This document shows positions 1-8,697 of a stretch of 52,279 nucleotides of DNA, piece by piece (position 1 is the first letter of the stretch; each line of letters begins with the position of its first letter). The notes under the pieces are model-generated. The model had not been told where the DNA came from, did not search any database, and worked only from the letters and a program-made list of their open reading frames with translations. The DNA is from Actinomadura chibensis NBRC 106107 (GTDB lineage Bacteria > Actinomycetota > Actinomycetes > Streptosporangiales > Streptosporangiaceae): assembly GCF_001552135.1 (NCBI RefSeq), contig NZ_BCQP01000078.1, positions 1 through 52,279 of the forward strand, in the 5' to 3' direction. A program made the position numbers and the translations under genes.

Positions 1-268
1 CGGCCCGCCGGGCGGACGCGGCGCCGCCGAGGTCGCGGCGGAGCAGGTGCGGCTCGCCGGGCCCCGCGGTCACGAGGCGGTACCCGCCCGCGCCGGGGGC
101 GCCGAGCAGGTACGTCCGGTCGAGGGTGGTGCCGGCGACGGGGCCGCGCAGCGCCGGGGCGCCCGCGCGGGCGGGCCGCGACGGGAACGCGACGAGTCCG
201 GCGGAGGCGAGCCCGGCGCCGAGGGCGGCGCCCTTCAGGACGCGGCGGCGGGTGTACTCACGGGTCAC
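1..268 (-). CDS. Tat-exported protein, N-terminal part (possible metallophosphoesterase)
   Basis: The first 89 codons of a gene that runs off the left edge. It begins at GTG (266-268) and encodes a twin-arginine signal: TREYTRRRVLKG, then a hydrophobic stretch rich in Ala, Gly and Leu, then a probable cleavage region near residues 30-36 (SRPARAGAP). The product is therefore likely folded in the cytoplasm and exported by Tat. The mature start (GTTLDRTYLLGAPGAGGYRLVTAGPGEPHLLRRDLG) resembles, from memory, actinobacterial TIGR03767-type secreted metallophosphoesterases, but no catalytic motif lies inside the window. There is no Shine-Dalgarno; a -10-like hexamer 8 nt upstream suggests a leaderless mRNA. 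Export is well supported; the enzyme family is tentative. Confidence 0.7.
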   Translation of the reverse strand, partial: MTREYTRRRVLKGAALGAGLASAGLVAFPSRPARAGAPALRGPVAGTTLDRTYLLGAPGAGGYRLVTAGPGEPHLLRRDLGGAASARRA

Positions 269-276
269 AATCGTGA

Positions 277-306
277 ATCACACCATGACCGTCAACACGA
301 CATCAA
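277..306 (-). promoter_or_regulatory. Predicted promoter of the Tat-exported protein gene (leaderless)
   Basis: On the minus strand TTGATG (301-306) is followed after 18 nt by TGTGAT (277-282), and the GTG start lies 8 nt further on. This spacing would place the transcript start at or next to the start codon. Each hexamer matches the sigma-70 consensus at four positions, so the match is moderate. Confidence 0.45.
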
Positions 307-334
307 TGGCAGAAATGCCACTAGTCTGGCGCGT

Positions 335-348
335 CCCGCCGGGGCGGG
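335..348 (-). terminator. GC hairpin just after proA
   Basis: CCCGCC and GGCGGG (335-348) form a 6-bp stem with a 2-nt loop directly after the proA stop, without a U tract. A second small hairpin, TGGCA-GAAA-TGCCA (307-320), lies between it and the promoter of the next gene. Together they probably separate proA from the Tat gene; the first loop is too tight to be a strong terminator as drawn. Confidence 0.35.
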
Positions 349-350
349 CA

Positions 351-1613
351 CTACCCGCGAAGCTGGCCGTCCCCGGTGACCACGTACTTCGTCGACGTCA
401 GCTCCGGCAGCCCCATCGGCCCGCGGGCGTGCAGTTTCTGCGTCGAGATGCCGATCTCCGCGCCGAAGCCGAACTCCTCGCCGTCGGTGAAGCGCGTCGA
501 GGCGTTCACCATCACGGCCGCCGAGTCGACCAGCGCGACGAACCGGCGCGCGGCGGGCTGCGACGTCGTGACGATCGCCTCGGTGTGCCCCGACCCGTAC
601 TCGCGGATGTGCGCGACGGCGTCGTCCAGGGAGTCGACGACGCGGGCGGCGATGTCGAGGGACAGGTACTCGGCGCGCCAGTCGTCCTCGGTCGCGGCGA
701 CGACGTCCGCGCCGTATGACCGGATGCGGTCATCGCCGTGGACCGTGACGCCCGCGTTCCGCAGCGCCTCAAGCGCGCGTGGGACGAACGCGTCCGCGAC
801 GTCCGCGTGCACGAGGACCGTCTCCGCCGCGTTGCACACCGACGGGCGCTGCGTCTTCGCGTTCAGCAGGATGTCGACGGCCATGCCGACGTCGGCGGCG
901 GCGTCCACGTACACGGCGCAGTTCCCGACGCCCGTCTCGATGACCGGGACGGTCGACTCCTCCACCACCGAGTTGATCAGCGACGCGCCGCCGCGCGGGA
1001 TCAGCACGTCCACCAGGCCGCGCGCCCGCATCAGGTGCTTCACCGACGCGCGGGACGTGCCCGGGACGAGCTGCACCGCGTCCGCCGGGACGTCCGACCC
1101 GGCGAGCGCCTCCTGCATCACCCCGACCAGCGCCGTGTTCGACTCGTGCGCCGACGACGAGCCGCGCAGCAGCGCCGCGTTGCCGCTCTTCAGGCACAGC
1201 GCGGCGGCGTCCACGGTCACGTTCGGGCGGCCCTCGTAGATGATGCCGACGACGCCGAGCGGCACCCGCACCTGGCGCAGGTCGAGCCCGTTCGGCAGGA
1301 CGTTCCCGCGCACCGACTCGCCGACCGGGTCGGGCAGCGCGGCGACCTTGCGGACGGCGTCGGCGACCGCCGCGATCCGCGCCTCCGACAGGCTCAGCCG
1401 GTCGATCATGGACTCGGACGTGCCGCCCTCCCGGGCCCGCGCGACGTCCGCCCCGTTCGCCTTCACGAGCTCCGGCGCGGCGGCGACCAGGGCGTCGGCG
1501 ATCCGGTGCAGCGCCGCGTCCTTCGCCGCGCGCGGCAGCGGCGCCAGCCCGGCCGCGGCCGCCTTGGCGCGCCGCGCCACCCGCAGGAACTCCTCGGCCT
1601 CGCTGTCGCTCAT
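351..1613 (-). CDS. proA: Gamma-glutamyl phosphate reductase (glutamate-5-semialdehyde dehydrogenase)
   Basis: 420 aa, the usual size for ProA, which reduces gamma-glutamyl phosphate with NADPH to glutamate semialdehyde, the second step of proline synthesis in the cytoplasm. Family landmarks are present: the N-terminal LAPLPRAAKDAALHRIADAL, the nucleotide-binding RVPLGVVGIIYEGRPNVTVDAAALCLKSGNA region, the catalytic-cysteine segment KTQRPSVCNAAETVLVH near residue 260, and the C-terminal FGFGAEIGISTQKLHARGPMGL. The ATG (1611-1613) overlaps the proB stop as ATGA, so the two enzymes of the pathway are translationally coupled. An open frame continues upstream of this ATG but only repeats the end of proB in another frame; the family N-terminus fits the chosen start. 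Confidence 0.97.
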   Translation of the reverse strand: MSDSEAEEFLRVARRAKAAAAGLAPLPRAAKDAALHRIADALVAAAPELVKANGADVARAREGGTSESMIDRLSLSEARIAAVADAVRKVAALPDPVGESVRGNVLPNGLDLRQVRVPLGVVGIIYEGRPNVTVDAAALCLKSGNAALLRGSSSAHESNTALVGVMQEALAGSDVPADAVQLVPGTSRASVKHLMRARGLVDVLIPRGGASLINSVVEESTVPVIETGVGNCAVYVDAAADVGMAVDILLNAKTQRPSVCNAAETVLVHADVADAFVPRALEALRNAGVTVHGDDRIRSYGADVVAATEDDWRAEYLSLDIAARVVDSLDDAVAHIREYGSGHTEAIVTTSQPAARRFVALVDSAAVMVNASTRFTDGEEFGFGAEIGISTQKLHARGPMGLPELTSTKYVVTGDGQLRG

Positions 1614-2731
1614 CGCGTGTCCCCTCCCGAAAGGACGACCAGGTGGTCGCGGTGGATTATCTCGCGCTCGTACTCGGCGCCGAGCTCGCGGGCCAGCCAG
1701 CGCGTCGAACGCCCCATCAGCTCCGGCAGCTCGGACGCGTCGTAGTTCACCAGCCCGCGCGCGACGACCCGCCCAGCGGTGTCGCACAGGTCGACCGGGT
1801 CGCCCGCGGCGAAGTCGCCGTCCACGCCCGTCACCCCGGCGGGCAGCAGCGACTTGCGGCGGCGCACGACCGCGTCGACGGCGCCCGGGTCGAGCGTGAC
1901 GCGCCCCTGGCCGGTGGTGGCGTGGGCGAGCCACAGGTTGCGGGACGACATCCGCCGCCCCTCCGCCGGGTGGAACAGCGTGCCCACCCCTTCGCCCGCC
2001 AGCGCGCGCGCCGCGGACGCCGCGTTCGTCAGCACGACCGGGATGCCCGCGATCCGGGCCGCCTCCACCTTGGTGATCATGCCGCCGGTGCCGACCCGGC
2101 CGGACCCGCCGAGCTCGACGCCCTTCAGGTCGTCCGGGCCGCGGACGTCGGGCACGCGCCTTGAGTCCGGACGCCTCGGGTCGCCGGTGTAGAGGGCGTC
2201 CACGTCCGACAGCAGGACCAGCGCGTCCGCGCGGGTCAGGTGCGCGACCAGCGCGGCGAGCCGGTCGTTGTCGCCGAACCGGATCTCGTCCGTGGCGACG
2301 GTGTCGTTCTCGTTCACGATCGGCAGGACGCCGAGGGCGAGGAGCTGCCCGAGCGTGCGCTGCGCGTTGCGGTGGTGCGAGCGGCGCATCATGTCGTCGG
2401 CGGTGAGCAGCACCTGCCCGACCGTCAGCCCGTACCGGGCGAACGACGAGGTGTACCGGGCGAACAGCAGGCCCTGGCCGACGCTCGCCGCCGCCTGCTG
2501 CGTCGCCAGCTCGCGCGGCCGCCGGGTCAGCCCGAGCGGCCCGAGCCCGGCGGCGATCGCGCCGGACGACACGAACACGATCTCCGTGCCGTCGGCGCGG
2601 CGGGCGGCGAGCACGTCCACCAGCGCGTCGATGCGGTTCGCGTCGATCGTCCCGTCCGGCGTGGTCAGCGACGACGACCCCGCCTTGACCACGATCCGCC
2701 GGGCCTTGGCGACCGCCTCGCGCTCACTCAT
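1610..2731 (-). CDS. proB: Glutamate 5-kinase
   Basis: 373 aa. ProB phosphorylates glutamate on its gamma-carboxyl with ATP, the committed and usually proline-inhibited step of proline synthesis. The amino-acid kinase domain occupies about residues 8-260 (RRIVVKAGSSSLT at the start, FVSSGAIAAGLGPLGL, PIVNENDTVATDEIRFGDNDRLAALVA). A C-terminal PUA domain follows (about 275-365; KSLLPAGVTGVDGDFAAGDPVDL). The ATG start has a good Shine-Dalgarno (GGAGGAGAC). It lies 24 nt after obgE and overlaps proA by 4 bp, giving an obgE-proB-proA transcription unit. Confidence 0.97.
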   Translation of the reverse strand: MSEREAVAKARRIVVKAGSSSLTTPDGTIDANRIDALVDVLAARRADGTEIVFVSSGAIAAGLGPLGLTRRPRELATQQAAASVGQGLLFARYTSSFARYGLTVGQVLLTADDMMRRSHHRNAQRTLGQLLALGVLPIVNENDTVATDEIRFGDNDRLAALVAHLTRADALVLLSDVDALYTGDPRRPDSRRVPDVRGPDDLKGVELGGSGRVGTGGMITKVEAARIAGIPVVLTNAASAARALAGEGVGTLFHPAEGRRMSSRNLWLAHATTGQGRVTLDPGAVDAVVRRRKSLLPAGVTGVDGDFAAGDPVDLCDTAGRVVARGLVNYDASELPELMGRSTRWLARELGAEYEREIIHRDHLVVLSGGDTR

Positions 2732-2755
2732 CCTGAAGTCTCCTCCGCGGGAGGG

Positions 2756-4153
2756 CTAGCGGTATCCGTCGAGGCGGCGGTCGGTGCCGCGGGGGCCGGG
2801 GGCGACGTCGCCCGCCGGGACCTCCGGCTCCCAGTCGAACACGACCGAGTCGTCCGGGGTGCCGATCAGGACCGTCGCGCCCGCGCTCGCGCCCGCCTCG
2901 GCGAGCGCGTCCTCCACGCCGAGCCGGGCGAGCCGGTCGGCGAGGTAGCCGACGGCCTCCTCGTTGGCGAAGTCGGTCTGCCGCAGCCACCGGACCGGCT
3001 TCGCGCCCGTGATCAGGTACGTGTTGTCGCCGAGGTCGCGGACCTCGAAGTCGGCGCCGCCGCCGACCGGCTCCGGGCGGATGACCAGCCGGGTCGGCTC
3101 CGCCGGGGGCAGCGACGCGCGGTACTCGGCCACCATCGCCGCCATCGCGAACGACAGCTCGCGCAGGCCCTCGTGCGTCGCCGCCGACACCTCGAACACC
3201 TTCAGCCCGCGCGCCTCGAACTCGGGCCGCACCATGTCCGCGAGTTCGCGCCCGTCGGGGACGTCCACCTTGTTCAGCACGACGATGCGCGGACGGTCCG
3301 ACAGCGGACGGTCGCCGAGCACCCGGTCGTAGGCCTGCAACTCGCGCTCGATGACGTCGAAGTCGCTGACCGGGTCTCGTCCCGGCTCCATCGTGGCGCA
3401 GTCGAGGACGTGCGCCAGCGTGGACGACCGCTCGATGTGCCGGAGGAAGTCGAGGCCGAGGCCGCGCCCCTCGCTCGCGCCCTCGATCAGGCCGGGCACG
3501 TCCGCGACCGTGAACGTCGTGTCGCCCGCGCTGACCACCCCGAGGTTCGGGATCAGCGTCGTGAACGGGTAGTCGGCGATCTTCGGCTTGGCCGCGGACA
3601 GCGCCGCGATCAGCGACGACTTGCCCGCGCTCGGGAACCCGACGAGCGCGACGTCCGCGACGCTCTTCAACTCCAGGACGACGTCGCGCTCCTCGCCCGG
3701 CTCGCCGAGCAGCGCGAACCCGGGCGCCTTCCGCTTCGCGGTCGCGAGCGCCGCGTTGCCGAGCCCGCCGTGCCCGCCGCGCGCGACCACGAACCGGGTG
3801 CCCTCCCCGACCATGTCGGCGAGGATGCGGTCGCCCTCCTTGACGACCGTGCCGTCCGGGACGGCGAGGACGACGTCGGCGCCGTCCGCGCCCGTCCGGA
3901 GGCTGCCCTGGCCCGGCTTCCCGTTGCCCGCCTTGCGGTGCGGGCGGCGGTGGTATTCGAGCAGGCTCGCCGCGCCCGAGTCGACGACGAGGACGACGTC
4001 GCCGCCGCGCCCGCCGTTCGCGCCGTCCGGGCCGCCGAGCGGCTTGAACTTCTCCCGGTGGATGGACGCGCAGCCGTTGCCGCCTTTCCCGGCGGCGGCG
4101 TGCAGGACCACCCGGTCGACGAACTGCGCGCCCGATCCCGCTCCAGCGGCCAC
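2756..4153 (-). CDS. obgE: Obg-family GTPase
   Basis: 465 aa. Obg/CgtA is a GTPase associated with the large ribosomal subunit, linked to ribosome assembly and stress control. The glycine-rich Obg fold spans about residues 8-165 (FVDRVVLHAAAGKGGNGCAS, GGPDGANGGRGGDVVLVVD). The G domain starts near residue 165 with the P-loop GFPSAGKSS; DVPGLIEGA, NKVDVPD and SAATHEGL mark further G motifs. A C-terminal OCT domain (about 375-450) is present, as in many Gram-positive Obg proteins. I chose GTG at 4151-4153 because GAGGAGAG lies just upstream and the frame above it is not Obg-like. Downstream of rplU-rpmA but separated from rpmA by a strong hairpin; followed closely by proB. Confidence 0.96.
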   Translation of the reverse strand: MAAGAGSGAQFVDRVVLHAAAGKGGNGCASIHREKFKPLGGPDGANGGRGGDVVLVVDSGAASLLEYHRRPHRKAGNGKPGQGSLRTGADGADVVLAVPDGTVVKEGDRILADMVGEGTRFVVARGGHGGLGNAALATAKRKAPGFALLGEPGEERDVVLELKSVADVALVGFPSAGKSSLIAALSAAKPKIADYPFTTLIPNLGVVSAGDTTFTVADVPGLIEGASEGRGLGLDFLRHIERSSTLAHVLDCATMEPGRDPVSDFDVIERELQAYDRVLGDRPLSDRPRIVVLNKVDVPDGRELADMVRPEFEARGLKVFEVSAATHEGLRELSFAMAAMVAEYRASLPPAEPTRLVIRPEPVGGGADFEVRDLGDNTYLITGAKPVRWLRQTDFANEEAVGYLADRLARLGVEDALAEAGASAGATVLIGTPDDSVVFDWEPEVPAGDVAPGPRGTDRRLDGYR

Positions 4154-4181
4154 GGTGACTCTCTCTCCTCGGTCAGAACAG

Positions 4182-4213
4182 CGAAAGGGCGGACCGATCG
4201 AACGGTCCGCCCT
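4182..4213 (-). terminator. Intrinsic terminator/attenuator between rpmA and obgE
   Basis: A perfect 13-bp inverted repeat (AAAGGGCGGACCG at 4182-4194 and its complement at 4201-4213) with a 6-nt loop. On the minus strand it is followed by a U-containing stretch (CUUUCGCUGUUCU). It lies 27 nt after the rpmA stop and 28 nt before the obgE start, so it probably ends or attenuates the ribosomal-protein message. Confidence 0.85.
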
Positions 4214-4239
4214 TTCCAAAAGCCAGAAACCCAGGCGGA

Positions 4240-4497
4240 CTATTCCGCCGGGGGGACGACGCTGACCGCGTTGCGGCCGCGGTAGCGGCGGAACTGGACC
4301 GCGCCCGCGACCAGCGCGAACAGCGTGTCGTCGCCGCCGCGGCCGACGCCGGGACCGGGGTGGAAGTGGGTGCCGCGCTGCCGGACGATGATCTCGCCCG
4401 CGTTCACGACCTGGCCGCCGAACCGCTTCACACCGAGGCGCTGGGCGTTGGAGTCGCGACCGTTACGGCTGGACGACGCGCCCTTCTTGTGTGCCAT
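4240..4497 (-). CDS. rpmA: 50S ribosomal protein L27
   Basis: 85 aa, starting MAHKKGASSSRNGRDSNAQRLGVKRFGGQ, the typical L27 N-terminus whose extension reaches the peptidyl-transferase centre. GTHFHPGPGVGRGGDDTLFAL is also characteristic. There is no N-terminal cleavage extension of the Firmicutes type. It follows rplU by 12 nt, the usual L21-L27 pair, and is followed by a terminator before obgE. Confidence 0.98.
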   Translation of the reverse strand: MAHKKGASSSRNGRDSNAQRLGVKRFGGQVVNAGEIIVRQRGTHFHPGPGVGRGGDDTLFALVAGAVQFRRYRGRNAVSVVPPAE

Positions 4498-4509
4498 GAG
4501 ATCGCTCCC

Positions 4510-4824
4510 TTACTTCCCGGCCTGGATACCGGTGATCTTGACCTCGGTGTACGGCTGGCGGTGACCCATGCGCCGCTTGTACCCGGTCTTGTTCCGGTAG
4601 TGCATGATGTTGATCTTCGGCCCCTTGACCGCGCCGAGGATCTCGCCGGTCACCTCGTAGCGCGCGAGGTCGGCCGAGCCGCTGATCACGTCGTCGCCGT
4701 CCACGACCAGCACGGCCGGGAACGTGACGGTGGAGCCGACCTCGCCGGCCAGCTTGTCGACGGTCAGCACGTCATCGACGGCGACCTTCTCCTGCCTGCC
4801 GCCTGCGCGGACAATCGCGTACAC
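4510..4824 (-). CDS. rplU: 50S ribosomal protein L21
   Basis: 104 aa, starting at GTG (4822-4824): M(V)YAIVRAGGRQEKVAVDD. The family signature near the C-terminus, HYRNKTGYKRRMGHRQPYTEVKI, is intact. L21 binds 23S rRNA early in large-subunit assembly. The frame stays open 16 codons upstream, but AAGGG about 8 nt before this GTG and the conserved YAIV start settle the choice. It heads the rplU-rpmA operon and is preceded by a 380-nt stretch with several hairpins. Confidence 0.97.
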   Translation of the reverse strand: MYAIVRAGGRQEKVAVDDVLTVDKLAGEVGSTVTFPAVLVVDGDDVISGSADLARYEVTGEILGAVKGPKINIMHYRNKTGYKRRMGHRQPYTEVKITGIQAGK

Positions 4825-5089
4825 CGCGGAAACCCTTCGTCTTCGCGCGCTTCCGGACTGAACCGGTCCCACACGTGGCTCTACCAGCCCCCGGACGGGG
4901 GCCTACCCCCGGCACCGGGCCGAGGGCGGCACACCAGAGGGGGCCCTCTGATGCTCTCTGCTCAACCCCGCCGGATCGGCGGGGACGCACCGTACGCCCC
5001 AGCGGGGTTCGCGATGCGGGTTCGGAGTGACGCGCCTGCGGCCCGTCGTCGCCGGACACGTCAAGACGTGCCCAACCCGAAGAATGATA
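4825..5089 (-). promoter_or_regulatory. Structured leader of the rplU-rpmA message
   Basis: The 383-bp gap between rne and rplU has no credible gene. Reading toward rplU it holds a -10-like TATCAT (5084-5089, no clear -35). Hairpins follow: CACGTC-AA-GACGTG (5057-5070); an AACCCCGC pairing near 4974-5009; CAGAGGG/CCCTCTG (4935-4950); and GCCCCC-GGAC-GGGGGC (4887-4902). The Shine-Dalgarno and GTG come 60-75 nt after the last one. This could be an autoregulatory ribosomal-protein leader, but I recognise no described L21-leader consensus. Confidence 0.4.
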
Positions 5090-5166
5090 CCCGACTCGGG
5101 AGGCCGCGGATCCGCCGACCGGCCGGGGGCCCGGGATCGCGGCCCGCCGGTGAGCCCGGTCCCGGA

Positions 5167-5186
5167 CGGACGGCGGGTGCCGTCCG
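5167..5186 (-). terminator. Hairpin after rne
   Basis: A perfect 8-bp stem (CGGACGGC / GCCGTCCG) with a GGGT loop, 22 nt downstream of the rne stop and without a U run. It is a plausible actinomycete-style terminator separating rne from the rplU leader. Confidence 0.5.
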
Positions 5187-5207
5187 CCCGGTTCCGGATC
5201 TCGCGGG

Positions 5208-8200
5208 TCAGTCGGAGGACGTGTCCGCGGTGACGTCCGGCTCGGCGGACGCCGGTGCGGTGGCGCGGGTCCGGCGGACGCGGCGGCGACGACCCGTCGC
5301 CTCCTCCTCGCCGGACTCGGCCGCGGCCTCGGCGGCGGGCGCGGTTCCGTTCAGCTCGGTGCCGTTCGACTCGGCGGCCGTCAGGTCGGCGTGCACCGGC
5401 CCGGCGTCGGCTGCCGTGTCGGATGCCGTGTCGGCGGGCGGCTCGGTGCCGTTGGCGGGCGACGCGACCGGCTCGGGCTCCGGCGCCGCGTCCGCGACCT
5501 CCGCCTCCGCCTCCGCCTCCGCGGCGGGCTCGGGCCGGACGTCCGGGGCGGGCTCGGGCTCGGCGGAGTCGAGCGCGCCGGGCGCGGTGTCCGCCGTCTC
5601 GTCCGCGGCCTGCGCCGCCTCGACCGCCGCCTGCGCGGGCGGCTCGTCGGCGTCGATCTCCGGCGGCGGGCCCGCCGGGCGCTTGGCCGGACGCGACCGG
5701 CGCGGCCGCGTCACCACGGGCTCGGCGGGCTCCGGCTCGGCCACCTCGACGACCTCGACCGGCTCCGGCTCGGGCGCCCGCGCCGACTCGTGCTCGGCGA
5801 GCTTCTCCTCGACCGCGCGCTCGACCTCGCCCTTGCGGCGCCGGCGGCGGCCGCTCTCCTTGCCCGCCGCCTTCTCCGCCTTGGGCTCGACCGGGGTCAG
5901 GTGGACGTGGATGCCGCGCCCGTTGCAGGACTCGCAGGTCTCCGAGAACGCCTCAAGCAGCCCCTGCCCGACCCGCTTGCGGGTCATCTGCACGAGGCCG
6001 AGCGAGGTCACTTCGGCGACCTGGTGCTTCGTCCGGTCCCTGGACAGGCACTCCACCAGGCGGCGCAGCACCAGGTCGCGGTTGCTCTCCAGCACCATGT
6101 CGATGAAGTCGATCACGACGATGCCGCCGATGTCGCGGAGCCGGAGCTGCCGGACGATCTCCTCGGCCGCCTCCAGGTTGTTCCGGGTGACGGTCTCCTC
6201 CAGGTTGCCGCCCTGCCCGGTGAACTTGCCGGTGTTGACGTCGATGACCGTCATCGCCTCGGTGCGGTCGATCACCAGGGAGCCGCCGGACGGCAGCCAC
6301 ACCTTGCGGTCGAGCGCCTTCGCGATCTGCTCGTCGATGCGGAACGCCGACAGCGCGTCCTGGCGGCCCGTCCAGCGCTCGACGCGGTCGGCGAGGTGCG
6401 GGGCGACGTACTGGACGTAGTCCGACACGGTGTCCCACGCCTCGTCGCCGGAGACGACGAGCTTGGAGAAGTCCTCGTTGAAGATGTCGCGGACGACCCG
6501 GATCGTCAGGTCGGGCTCGCCGTACAGCAGCGACGGCGCGGAGGCCGTCTTCACCTTCTTCTGGATGTTGTCCCACTGCGCGGCGAGGCGCGACACATCG
6601 CGGGACAGCTCCTCCTCCGTCGCGCCCTCGGCCGCCGTCCGGACGATCACGCCCGCGTTCTCCGGCATGACCTTCTTCAGGATCGCCTTGAGGCGGCTGC
6701 GCTCCTTGTCGGGGAGCTTGCGGCTGATGCCGGTCATCGAGCCGTCCGGGACGTACACGAGGTAGCGGCCGGGCAGCGAGACCTGGCTGGTGAGGCGGGC
6801 GCCCTTGTGGCCGAGCGGGTCCTTGGTGACCTGGACGAGCACCGACTGCCCGGACTTCAGCGCCGACTCGATCCGGCGCGGCTGGCCCTCCAGGCCGGAG
6901 GCGTCCCAGTTGACCTCGCCCGCGTACAGGACGGCGTTGCGCCCCTTGCCGATGTCGACGAACGCCGCCTCCATCGACGGCAGCACGTTCTGGACCTTGC
7001 CCAGGTAGACGTTGCCGACGTACGACTGGTGCGTCGCGCGGTTCACGTAGTGCTCGACGAGGACGTCGTCCTCCAGGACGGCGATCTGCGTGCGCTCGCC
7101 CTCCTGCCGCACCACCATGACCCGCTCGACCGACTCGCGGCGCGCGAGGAACTCGGCCTCGGTGATCACCGGCGGGCGGCGGCGGCCCTGCTCGCGGCCC
7201 TCCCGGCGGCGCTGCTTCTTCGCCTCCAGCCGGGTCGAGCCGCGCACCGACTGGACCTCGTCCTCGGCGGCGGCGCGGGCCTCCCGCGCGGTGCGGACGT
7301 GCACGACGGTGTTCGGCGGGTCGTCGGTGCCGCCCGAGCCGTCGGCGTCGGTCCCGGAGCGGCGCCTGCGGCGGCGCCGGCGGCGGCTCGTCCCGGACCC
7401 GGACTCGTCGTCGCCCTCGCCGTCGGCGTCGTGCTCGGCGTCCTCGGCCTTGGCCTCCTTGGCCTTGGCGGGCTTGTCCTTCTTCGCGTCCTTCTTGGCG
7501 GCCTCCTTCTTGGCCGCCTCCTTCTTGCCCTTGGCCGTCTTGGCGGGCTCGTCCTTGGGCTGCTCGTCCTTCGGCTCCTCGGCGGGGGCCTCGTCCTCGG
7601 CGCCCTCCTTGCCGCCCCGGCCCCGGCCGCGCCCGCCGCGGCGGCGCCGCCTGCGGGACGGGCGGTCGTCGGAGTCGTCCTCGTCGGACGGCCCGTGGTC
7701 GTGCTCGTCGTCGCCGGTGTCGCGGTCGGCGGACTCGTCCCGCTCGTCGCGGTCGGGCCGCTCGTCCTTCGCCGGGCGGGCGGCGGGCTCGGCGGTCGGC
7801 TGCGGCGGCTGGAAGACGACCATCGGCGGTTGGAACGTGACGCCCGGGATCCCGACGCCGCTCGCGGGCTCGGTCTCCGACACCTGCCCGGTGGACGGCT
7901 CCGCCCCCGCGACCGGGACGGCGGGCACCTCCGGAACCGGCGGGACGGCGGGCGTGGACGGCGCGGCGGACGCCGCCGAGGTCGTGCGCCGCCGGGTGCG
8001 GGTGCGCCGCGTGGTGGACGCCTCCCCCGCGCCCTCCGCCGCCTCCGCGGCCTCGCTCTTGGCCTCGCTCTTGGCCTCGCTCTCGGGTTCGGTCTCGGCG
8101 TCCGGGGAGGTCTCGGCGCCGGTCATCGGGACGGCCTCCGCCGTCTCGGCCGCCTTGCCGCTCCGCGTGCGGACGCGGCTGCGCGTCCGGGTGGCCCGCT

Positions 8201-8486
8201 TCGGCGGCTCGTCCGCCGCCTCGCCGTCGCCGGGCGCGGGCGCCTCGGACTCCGCCGCCGGGGGCTCGGCGCGGGTCTCCTCGACGTCCGGCGGCGGCCC
8301 GGCGGGACGGCTCGCGCGCCGGGGCCGCCCGGTCGCCGTGTCGCCCGCGGCGTCGTCCGCCCCGGGCGTGTTGTCGGCCGCGCCCTGGGACTGGGCGCTC
8401 GCGCCGCTCTCCGCGGCGTCCGCGCCGCCGATGTTCTCGTTCTCCGTGCCGTCGGCCGTGGCCGAATCCGCTTCGTTCTCAAGCAT
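5208..8486 (-). CDS. rne: Ribonuclease E/G family endoribonuclease
   Basis: 1092 aa. The catalytic core sits in the middle (about residues 455-860), flanked by low-complexity arms, the arrangement of actinobacterial RNase E and unlike E. coli. The core has an S1 RNA-binding region (THQSYVGNVYLGKVQNVLPSMEAAFVDIG), the metal-binding aspartates in VIDVNTG (about 748) and VVIDFIDM (about 792), and the Zn-link cysteines CESCNGRG (about 850). The N-terminal arm alternates acidic Ala/Glu/Asp tracts with Arg/Lys-rich runs (SRRRRRRGGRGRGRGG, KKEAAKKEAAKKDAKKDKPAK, TSRRRRRRRRRS). The C-terminal arm of about 230 residues is Ala/Glu/Pro-rich. Such arms usually bind RNA and degradosome partners. ATG start with GGGAG upstream. 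Stands alone between hairpin clusters; rplU-rpmA follow. Confidence 0.95.
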   Translation of the reverse strand: MLENEADSATADGTENENIGGADAAESGASAQSQGAADNTPGADDAAGDTATGRPRRASRPAGPPPDVEETRAEPPAAESEAPAPGDGEAADEPPKRATRTRSRVRTRSGKAAETAEAVPMTGAETSPDAETEPESEAKSEAKSEAAEAAEGAGEASTTRRTRTRRRTTSAASAAPSTPAVPPVPEVPAVPVAGAEPSTGQVSETEPASGVGIPGVTFQPPMVVFQPPQPTAEPAARPAKDERPDRDERDESADRDTGDDEHDHGPSDEDDSDDRPSRRRRRRGGRGRGRGGKEGAEDEAPAEEPKDEQPKDEPAKTAKGKKEAAKKEAAKKDAKKDKPAKAKEAKAEDAEHDADGEGDDESGSGTSRRRRRRRRRSGTDADGSGGTDDPPNTVVHVRTAREARAAAEDEVQSVRGSTRLEAKKQRRREGREQGRRRPPVITEAEFLARRESVERVMVVRQEGERTQIAVLEDDVLVEHYVNRATHQSYVGNVYLGKVQNVLPSMEAAFVDIGKGRNAVLYAGEVNWDASGLEGQPRRIESALKSGQSVLVQVTKDPLGHKGARLTSQVSLPGRYLVYVPDGSMTGISRKLPDKERSRLKAILKKVMPENAGVIVRTAAEGATEEELSRDVSRLAAQWDNIQKKVKTASAPSLLYGEPDLTIRVVRDIFNEDFSKLVVSGDEAWDTVSDYVQYVAPHLADRVERWTGRQDALSAFRIDEQIAKALDRKVWLPSGGSLVIDRTEAMTVIDVNTGKFTGQGGNLEETVTRNNLEAAEEIVRQLRLRDIGGIVVIDFIDMVLESNRDLVLRRLVECLSRDRTKHQVAEVTSLGLVQMTRKRVGQGLLEAFSETCESCNGRGIHVHLTPVEPKAEKAAGKESGRRRRRKGEVERAVEEKLAEHESARAPEPEPVEVVEVAEPEPAEPVVTRPRRSRPAKRPAGPPPEIDADEPPAQAAVEAAQAADETADTAPGALDSAEPEPAPDVRPEPAAEAEAEAEVADAAPEPEPVASPANGTEPPADTASDTAADAGPVHADLTAAESNGTELNGTAPAAEAAAESGEEEATGRRRRVRRTRATAPASAEPDVTADTSSD

Positions 8487-8600
8487 CCGGGCAATCTCCC
8501 GTCAGGCTCCCGGGCGCGTCCGCCCGTCCCGCCGAGGGGCGGAACGAAACGGTGCGCCGCGCGAGAGCACTCCGTCAGTCAGTCATCGGCGCCGTCATCA

Positions 8601-8636
8601 CCGGACCGTGGTCCGGCCACGACGACGAAGTCGTCG
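8601..8636 (-). terminator. Tandem hairpins between the DUF2344 gene and rne
   Basis: Two neighbouring perfect stems lie downstream of the DUF2344 stop on the minus strand: CGACGAC-GAA-GTCGTCG (8620-8636) and CCGGACC-GT-GGTCCGG (8601-8616). There is no U tract. They may end the upstream message or structure the rne 5' region. A TGAC triplet repeat (about 8573-8585) lies nearer to rne. I see nothing else in the 211-bp gap. Confidence 0.45.
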
Positions 8637-8697
8637 GGGGTGCGCCCGCCGTACCCTGCGGGACCGGTTCCGTGTCGCCACGGCTTCGGTCTCACGG

